37,517 nucleotides of DNA from NCBI GenBank assembly GCA_030156435.1, contig JASGMM010000011.1, forward strand, positions 1 through 37,517, read 5' to 3'. The position numbers and the translations under genes were made by a program. Under the pieces are notes generated by a model. The model was not told where the DNA came from. It saw only the letters and a program-made list of their open reading frames with translations, and searched no databases. How positions within the stretch are numbered: position 1 is the first letter of the stretch; each line of letters starts with the position of its first letter. Origin of the DNA: Clostridiales bacterium. GTDB lineage: Bacteria; Bacillota; Clostridia; Mahellales; Mahellaceae. Below, piece by piece: positions 32,950 through 37,517 of this stretch.

Positions 32950-33291
32950 GATCCCTTCTTCTTTGATCTTAGCAGCCTTTCCGGTCAAACCGCGCAGATA
33001 ATAAAGCTTGGCTCTTCTTACTTTGCCACGCCTTAATACTTCTATATGGTCTATTTTGGGGGAATGTAAGGGAAACGTCCTTTCCACGCCCACACCATAA
33101 GATACACGGCGCACTGTGAAGCTTTCCCTTATGCCGCCATGCTGCCTTTTAATAACCACGCCTTCAAAGGCCTGAAGTCTTTCGCGGTTTCCTTCAACAA
33201 CTTTAACAAAAACCTTTACCGTATCTCCTACCTTAAATTCCGGTATATCGGTTCTAATTTGTTCTGCCTCTAACGTCCTTAATATATCCAA
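32941..33291 (-). CDS. rplS: 50S ribosomal protein L19
   Basis: L19 lies at the 30S-50S interface. From a TTG start at 33291 the protein has 116 residues, the usual family length, beginning [20 protein letters not shown]. The TTG is preceded by AAAGGAGG at seven bases. An ATG at 33309 would place that site inside the coding region, so it is rejected. Conserved sequences include [39 protein letters not shown] and [17 protein letters not shown]. It begins one base after the trmD stop. Confidence 0.96.
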   Translation of the reverse strand: MDILRTLEAEQIRTDIPEFKVGDTVKVFVKVVEGNRERLQAFEGVVIKRQHGGIRESFTVRRVSYGVGVERTFPLHSPKIDHIEVLRRGKVRRAKLYYLRGLTGKAAKIKEEGINK

Positions 33292-33292
33292 T

Positions 33293-33994
33293 TTATATCC
33301 TCCTTTCATTCATATCGTTTAATAAATCCGGCCTGCGACAAGCCGTACGTTTTAATGCCATCTTATTGCGCCACTCCTTCACTGCAGCATGATCACCCGA
33401 TAAAAGAACGTCAGGAACGCTCATGCCCTTGTAATTGTATGGACGCGTATACTGCGGATATTCCAGCAATCCCGAAGAGAAACTCTCATCCATATAAGAT
33501 TCATCTTTATGGAGAACACCGGGTACCAAGCGGCTGACCGCATCTACTATTACCATAGCCGGCAATTCACCGCCTGTCAAAACATAATCCCCTATAGATA
33601 TCTCCTCGTCTATTAACGCATCTATTATCCTCTGATCTATGCCTTCATAGTGACCGCATAATATTACTAAATGATGATGCCCGGATAATCGATAAGCCGT
33701 GGCTTGATCAAAGCGCCTACCCTGCGGCGACATATATATTCTATGCAATTTATCGTCGGGATAACGCTGTTTTATATAATCAAAAGCATCGAATACGGGC
33801 TGCGGAGTCAGTATCATACCTGCCCCTCCACCATAAGGATAATCATCTACTTTACCATGTTTATTCCGCGAAAAATCCCTTATATCATATAAATTCACCG
33901 TCAGTATACCGTTTGCTATAGCCCTGCCAAGCACGCTGTGCGTAAACGCCGGCATAAACATTTGAGGGAATAGCGTTAATATGTCTATGATCAT
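33293..33994 (-). CDS. trmD: tRNA (guanine-N1-)-methyltransferase TrmD
   Basis: TrmD methylates G37 of tRNAs with SAM and so prevents frameshifting. The protein begins [13 protein letters not shown], the normal family start. It has the knotted SPOUT core: [15 protein letters not shown] near residue 55, [14 protein letters not shown] near 110 and [15 protein letters not shown] near 130. Length is 233 residues from the ATG at 33994. A TTG three codons upstream overlaps the rimM stop and is an alternative. No strong ribosome binding site is visible, so translation is probably coupled to rimM. Confidence 0.95.
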   Translation of the reverse strand: MIIDILTLFPQMFMPAFTHSVLGRAIANGILTVNLYDIRDFSRNKHGKVDDYPYGGGAGMILTPQPVFDAFDYIKQRYPDDKLHRIYMSPQGRRFDQATAYRLSGHHHLVILCGHYEGIDQRIIDALIDEEISIGDYVLTGGELPAMVIVDAVSRLVPGVLHKDESYMDESFSSGLLEYPQYTRPYNYKGMSVPDVLLSGDHAAVKEWRNKMALKRTACRRPDLLNDMNERRI

Positions 33995-33999
33995 CTTTC

Positions 34000-34506
34000 T
34001 CAATCCAACAAACCTTCCATCGGCTCTATAACTATACGTTCTCCTTCGATATCTATAGTTTTAATGACATCCTTAATGGCGGGTATAAGTACCTGCTTTT
34101 GGCCATCCACTACATCATACACATCGTTGCTGCCGGTGGGTAAAACCTCTTTGACTTCACCCAGATATACACCATCTACTGTGTATACTCTGCAGCCTAT
34201 TATATCGCCCACATAATATGAACCTTCGGGCAATGGTGCGGCATGCTGCCTATCCACCCACAGATGCTTATTTACTAGCTCTCGGGCAGCATTCATATCA
34301 TCTATGCCGTCAAGCTTTATATAAACGACATCATTACCATATTTCACATGCTCCACGCGATATGGAAACATACAATCTTTATCTTTTATATAAGCGCATT
34401 TCAAGTCATCGAAACGCCTTATATCGTCGGTAAGCGGTTGTATCTTCATTTCACCGCTAACGCCGTGCGGTTTAAGTATTCGGCCGATTATAAGGTACTC
34501 TTGCAT
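34000..34506 (-). CDS. rimM: 16S rRNA processing protein RimM
   Basis: RimM binds S19 and helps assemble the 30S head. The 168-residue protein has the N-terminal RimM domain (IIGRILKPHGVSGEMKIQPL, residues 5-80) and the C-terminal PRC barrel (YVGDIIGCRVYTVDGVYLGE and VLIPAIKDVIKTID). It starts with ATG at 34506, four bases after khpA, with no clear ribosome binding site of its own. The small ylqD gene found here in some Bacillales is absent. Confidence 0.95.
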   Translation of the reverse strand: MQEYLIIGRILKPHGVSGEMKIQPLTDDIRRFDDLKCAYIKDKDCMFPYRVEHVKYGNDVVYIKLDGIDDMNAARELVNKHLWVDRQHAAPLPEGSYYVGDIIGCRVYTVDGVYLGEVKEVLPTGSNDVYDVVDGQKQVLIPAIKDVIKTIDIEGERIVIEPMEGLLD

Positions 34507-34510
34507 ATCG

Positions 34511-34738
34511 TTAAACTATATCCACCGTTACGCGCTTTTTTTGCCTACCGGCTGCTGACCTGACCACTGTCCTTATGGCTTTGGCTATATGTCCTTGCTT
34601 GCCGATAATTCTTCCCATATCATCAGGAGCAACCCTTAATTCAATGATTACGGAATCCTCATCCTCTTTCTCTGTGATCATAACCTGATCCGGATGGTTT
34701 ACCAGCGCCTGAGCTATAAATCTAACCAATTCACCCAT
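34511..34738 (-). CDS. khpA: KH-domain RNA-binding protein KhpA (YlqC)
   Basis: The 75-residue protein consists of one KH domain with the RNA-binding GxxG loop as IIGKQGHIAKAIRTVV. In other Firmicutes it forms a dimer with KhpB and binds many RNAs, affecting cell division and envelope control. AGGAGGG stands before the ATG. Its place between rpsP and rimM is the standard one. Confidence 0.94.
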   Translation of the reverse strand: MGELVRFIAQALVNHPDQVMITEKEDEDSVIIELRVAPDDMGRIIGKQGHIAKAIRTVVRSAAGRQKKRVTVDIV

Positions 34739-34758
34739 AGTTTATCCCTCCTATTTCT

Positions 34759-35004
34759 TTATGAAATAGTGCCACTCTGTTTCAACAGAGCTCTGACGGT
34801 ATCCGACGGTTTAGCTCCCTTTTTGATCCACTCCAATGCCTTCTCATTATCTATCTGAACCACTGCCGGTTGGACCATAGGATTATAATAACCTATCTCT
34901 TCTATAAACCTCCCATCCCTGGGCGATCTGGAATCCGCCACGACTATCCTGTAAAAAGGAGCCTTCTTAGCGCCCATGCGCTTTAGCCTCATACGTACAG
35001 CCAC
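34759..35004 (-). CDS. rpsP: 30S ribosomal protein S16
   Basis: S16 is a 30S assembly protein. From the GTG at 35004 it has 81 residues and begins [20 protein letters not shown], as in all bacteria; [20 protein letters not shown] and YYNPM follow. AAGGAGGTG is six bases before this GTG. Another GTG three codons earlier (35013) overlaps the site and is rejected. It follows ffh by 24 bases. Confidence 0.97.
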   Translation of the reverse strand: MAVRMRLKRMGAKKAPFYRIVVADSRSPRDGRFIEEIGYYNPMVQPAVVQIDNEKALEWIKKGAKPSDTVRALLKQSGTIS

Positions 35005-35028
35005 AAAATTCACCTCCTTTCAAGTGCT

Positions 35029-36360
35029 TTAAAACGGCAGCTTCAGCATGCCTCGACGTCCAGATTTTTCCATGCTGGTAAATTGCCTCATCAAACGTTT
35101 GGTTTCTTCAAATTGCTTTAATAAGCGGTTGACCTCCTGTATGGTAGTGCCGCTCCCTTTGGCTATACGCCTTCTCCGGCTGCCGTTTATAATAGCCGGT
35201 TCACGGCGCTCCTGTTTAGTCATGGAATTTATTATAGCTTCTATACGGCCTAATTCCTTGTCATCGACCTGTATCTTACCCATCTTCTTAGCATTAATGC
35301 CGGGTAACATGTCCATTATCTGACTCAATGGCCCCATCTTTTTAATCTCATGGAGTTGGTCAAGGAAATCCTCCAGCGTAAACTGCTGGTTACGCAGCTT
35401 ATTTTCCAGCTCCATGGCTTTTTTTTCGTCTACGGCGGCCTGGGCTTTTTCTATGAGAGTGAGCACATCTCCCATACCGAGTATACGCGATGCAATCCTG
35501 TCCGGATGAAACGGTTCTAAATCGTCGAGCTTTTCACCCATACCGACGAACTTTATCGGCTTGCCAGTTACCGCCTTGACAGACAACGCCGCGCCGCCTC
35601 TAGTATCTCCATCAAGTTTGGTCAATACCACGCCGTCTATAGCCAGCCGTTCATTGAAATTTTTTGCTACATTCACAGCATCCTGCCCTGTCATGGCATC
35701 CACTACAAGCAATATCTCATCGGGATGTACAGATAATTTGATATTCTCTAATTCCTGCATCATCTCATCATCTATATGCAACCTGCCAGCCGTATCCAAT
35801 ATCACGACATCGTTGGAATGCTTTTTGGCATATTCCAGTGCCTGCTGACTTATAGCCACAGGGGATGCTCCCTCTAATGAGAATACCGGTATATTAACCT
35901 TTTGGCCTACTATCTGTAATTGTTTAACAGCAGCAGGCCTGTATATGTCGCAGGCAACCAATAACGGATTTTTACCCTGCTTTGCCAAGTATCCGGCTAA
36001 CTTGGCCGATGTGGTTGTTTTGCCCGAGCCTTGGAGGCCCACCATCATTATGACCGTAGGCGGCGCAGAAGCCCATTTTATCTTGCTTTGGCTGCTGCCC
36101 ATCAGCTCTATCAATTGTTCGTTTACTATCTTTATAACCTGTTGACCAGGCGTTAAACTTTCCAGCACGCCCTGTCCTATAGCTTTTTCTGTTACCTTGT
36201 TTACAAATTCTTTGACGACAGTATAGTTGACGTCCGCTTCAAGCAACGCCATACGCACATCGCGCATAGCCTCTTTTACATCACTTTCAGACAATTTACC
36301 CTTGCCGGTAAGTTTTTTAAAAGCCGACTGAAGCTTCTCGGTCAATCCTTCAAAGGCCGT
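35029..36360 (-). CDS. ffh: Signal recognition particle protein Ffh, apparently with an ACG start codon
   Basis: Ffh binds signal peptides on ribosomes and 4.5S/scRNA and delivers them to FtsY. The N domain is followed by the GTPase domain with [31 protein letters not shown] and [11 protein letters not shown] methionine-rich M domain ends the protein ([33 protein letters not shown]). The conserved N-terminus [13 protein letters not shown] is present, but the codon where ATG is expected (36360-36358) is ACG. It has GGGG eight bases upstream and a stop-free leader without any ATG. The next candidate, TTG at 36345, has no well-spaced site and would lose the conserved residues. Length is 443 residues with ACG, close to 446 in Bacillus. 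Confidence 0.93.
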   Translation of the reverse strand, partial: TAFEGLTEKLQSAFKKLTGKGKLSESDVKEAMRDVRMALLEADVNYTVVKEFVNKVTEKAIGQGVLESLTPGQQVIKIVNEQLIELMGSSQSKIKWASAPPTVIMMVGLQGSGKTTTSAKLAGYLAKQGKNPLLVACDIYRPAAVKQLQIVGQKVNIPVFSLEGASPVAISQQALEYAKKHSNDVVILDTAGRLHIDDEMMQELENIKLSVHPDEILLVVDAMTGQDAVNVAKNFNERLAIDGVVLTKLDGDTRGGAALSVKAVTGKPIKFVGMGEKLDDLEPFHPDRIASRILGMGDVLTLIEKAQAAVDEKKAMELENKLRNQQFTLEDFLDQLHEIKKMGPLSQIMDMLPGINAKKMGKIQVDDKELGRIEAIINSMTKQERREPAIINGSRRRRIAKGSGTTIQEVNRLLKQFEETKRLMRQFTSMEKSGRRGMLKLPF

Positions 36361-36364
36361 ATGC

Positions 36365-36697
36365 TCATCCCCTTTCGTCAGACAAAGTTTTTATCAGCGC
36401 GCGCATATCATCCAAACGGCACTGCATGATATCCATCTGCGCTAATATATCGTCTAAGTATTTTTTCTGTTTCATATGCTGCTCCAACAGGTGCAGTTTG
36501 CCGTCCAGTTCGTAAAGCTGAGCCTCTCCGCGTTTTATATTATCGTGTACAGCCTGACGCGTTACTCCCATTTGCTCGGCTATCTCAGCAAGCGAAAGGT
36601 CGTAATTATAGTGCAAATCCAACATATTGCGTTCCTTATCGGTTAATAAAGAACCATACAGATCCAACAACAATCCTACTTCGGCTATCCTATCCAA
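36365..36697 (-). CDS. ylxM: YlxM family (UPF0122) putative DNA/RNA-binding protein of the SRP operon
   Basis: The 110-residue protein is helical and carries a sigma-70 region 4-like helix-turn-helix: [27 protein letters not shown], preceded by [13 protein letters not shown]. YlxM accompanies ffh/ftsY in Firmicutes and Mollicutes and may regulate or modulate the SRP pathway. It starts with TTG at 36697, with AAGGTGGAG upstream. It is the first gene of the transcript and ends four bases before the ffh start. Confidence 0.94.
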   Translation of the reverse strand: MDRIAEVGLLLDLYGSLLTDKERNMLDLHYNYDLSLAEIAEQMGVTRQAVHDNIKRGEAQLYELDGKLHLLEQHMKQKKYLDDILAQMDIMQCRLDDMRALIKTLSDERG

Positions 36698-36740
36698 AGC
36701 ACTCCACCTTGCCGTAAAGTATTTTTGCTTGTCACCAACT

Positions 36741-36770
36741 ATTATAGTATAACCTACATAGTTTTGTCAA
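36741..36770 (-). promoter_or_regulatory. Sigma-A promoter of the ylxM-ffh operon
   Basis: TTGACA (36770-36765) and TATAAT (36746-36741) on the minus strand are separated by 18 bases. The start should be near 36734, some 37 bases before the ylxM TTG. This gives the SRP/ribosome block a promoter independent of whatever lies upstream. Confidence 0.8.
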
Positions 36771-36885
36771 TCAATATCTAGCAGCGCCATAGGTGAAGCA
36801 CGAATTTAAGATGAGCAATAAATCGGGCTTAGAGGGACACTGAAAATAAATTTTTTCTCAAATAAAAGCTGGATTAATTTTTGCC

Positions 36886-36951
36886 CATATGTTATGATAG
36901 TATTAGGAAGGTAGGGATAATCATCAATGAACGATACTATCATAACATATG
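36886..36951 (+). repeat. Perfect 18-bp inverted repeat enclosing the start codon of the DUF4338 gene
   Basis: CATATGTTATGATAGTAT (36886-36903) and its exact reverse complement (36934-36951) flank a 30-base loop that holds the GGAAGG stretch and the ATG at 36927. In RNA this would be a very stable hairpin whose 3' arm is codons 3 to 9. It is not a typical terminator, because no T-run follows. Confidence 0.85.
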
Positions 36952-37517
36952 CTGGAAGAATCTTCACCAGCGAAGATATAGAGCTCATTAGATGGGCTGC
37001 AAAAACATATCCATCATTATCAAGACAAGAATTAGTCAGCACAGTGTGCGAATTCTTGGGTTGGACGACACCTGCAGGGCGGCCCAAAACAATACAATGC
37101 AATTTATTACTCGAAAAGCTCGAAACCGAAGGGATTATTCAGTTGCCTCCGGTTAGACATTTTATGAAAAGAAAACTTTCTACCAAAAATCAGAATATGG
37201 AGTTTAACACAAATCTGATAGAAGGAGAAAGCCGAGAATTTGAGCCTGTATATCTGGAAATCGCCAAAGCGGGTGAATCTATCAACCGGTGGAAAGCATA
37301 TGTAAATCAGTATCATATGCTCGGCTACAAGAATGTGTTCGGCTCTCAACTACATTATTTCATAAAATCAGGAGACAAAGAACTGGGGTGTTTGCAATTT
37401 TCAGCATCGGCATGGGCTCTCGAGCATAGAGACCGATGGATCGGCTGGAGTATACAAGACAAGAAAGAACGTTTGCACCTTATCATAAACAACAGCCGCT
37501 TTCTTATCTTCCCATGG
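36927..37517 (+). CDS. DUF4338 (DruA-like) protein, N-terminal part (runs off the window)
   Basis: The first 197 residues are present and intact. Residues about 15-75 look like a winged-helix DNA-binding region (SRQELVSTVCEFLGWTTPAG, RPKTIQCNLLLEKLETEGII). From about 120 comes the DUF4338 core: YHMLGYKNVFGSQLHYFIKS, then LGCLQFSASAWALEHRDRWI, then LIINNSRFLIFPW. This family is DruA of the Druantia anti-phage system, but single genes of this kind also recur in genomes in mobile-element settings, so the family does not prove defence. It is divergent from ylxM. Its start codon lies in the loop of a strong hairpin. The ribosome binding site is poorly spaced. No partner gene is visible in the window. 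Confidence 0.8.
   Translation, partial: MNDTIITYAGRIFTSEDIELIRWAAKTYPSLSRQELVSTVCEFLGWTTPAGRPKTIQCNLLLEKLETEGIIQLPPVRHFMKRKLSTKNQNMEFNTNLIEGESREFEPVYLEIAKAGESINRWKAYVNQYHMLGYKNVFGSQLHYFIKSGDKELGCLQFSASAWALEHRDRWIGWSIQDKKERLHLIINNSRFLIFPW

Noticed and set aside
36806-37102. 98-codon open frame on the minus strand at the right edge
   Set aside because: It is antisense to the recognisable DUF4338 coding sequence.
1-37517. CRISPR arrays, tRNA or rRNA genes
   Set aside because: I saw no regularly spaced repeats and no tRNA or rRNA sequence on either strand by eye.

Overview
The window reads as chromosomal DNA of a low-to-mid GC, anaerobic Gram-positive bacterium of the Clostridia type. The reasons are an oxygen-sensitive class III ribonucleotide reductase, the Firmicutes order ylxM-ffh-rpsP-khpA-rimM-trmD-rplS-lepB-rbgA-rnhB, strong GGAGG ribosome binding sites, many TTG and GTG starts, and heavy use of the ATA isoleucine codon. 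A thermoanaerobe such as Mahella is a guess only. Almost every gene is on the minus strand.

Left part (1-6787). The 5' end of an RND efflux pump gene lies behind its lipoprotein adaptor, under a consensus promoter with a TetR-type operator at the transcription start. Divergently, cobT sits behind a cobalamin riboswitch and a terminator. Then come nrdD-nrdG with a pair of NrdR boxes spaced 32 bp centre to centre over the promoter. A half-size GDT1/UPF0016 manganese exporter follows, behind a yybP-ykoY type (Mn2+) riboswitch and terminator.

Middle part (6788-23835). An agarase-like clan GH-A glycoside hydrolase is followed by a three-gene ABC-2 exporter (ATPase plus two permeases). Immediately upstream of the exporter is a BREX type 1 phage-defence operon: HTH regulator, brxA, brxB, brxC, pglX, pglZ and brxL. 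Two lesions stand out. brxL is cut after about 67 codons and fused to the ribosome binding site of the ABC ATPase gene. The HTH regulator seems to have lost one G after its first eight codons. The locus would be expected to methylate DNA but may no longer restrict phage, and its promoter now probably reads into the exporter.

Right part (23836-37517). There is a ribokinase with the wreck of a pentose-phosphate epimerase gene behind it, and a four-gene sugar operon (ThuA-like, Gfo/Idh/MocA dehydrogenase, GH27 alpha-galactosidase, TIM-barrel epimerase). The conserved translation/secretion block yifB-yraN-rnhB-rbgA-lepB-rplS-trmD-rimM-khpA-rpsP-ffh-ylxM follows. In it ffh appears to start with ACG. 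At the right edge a DUF4338 (DruA-like) gene begins. Its start codon lies in the loop of a perfect 18-bp inverted repeat, and it may be part of a mobile element inserted upstream of ylxM.
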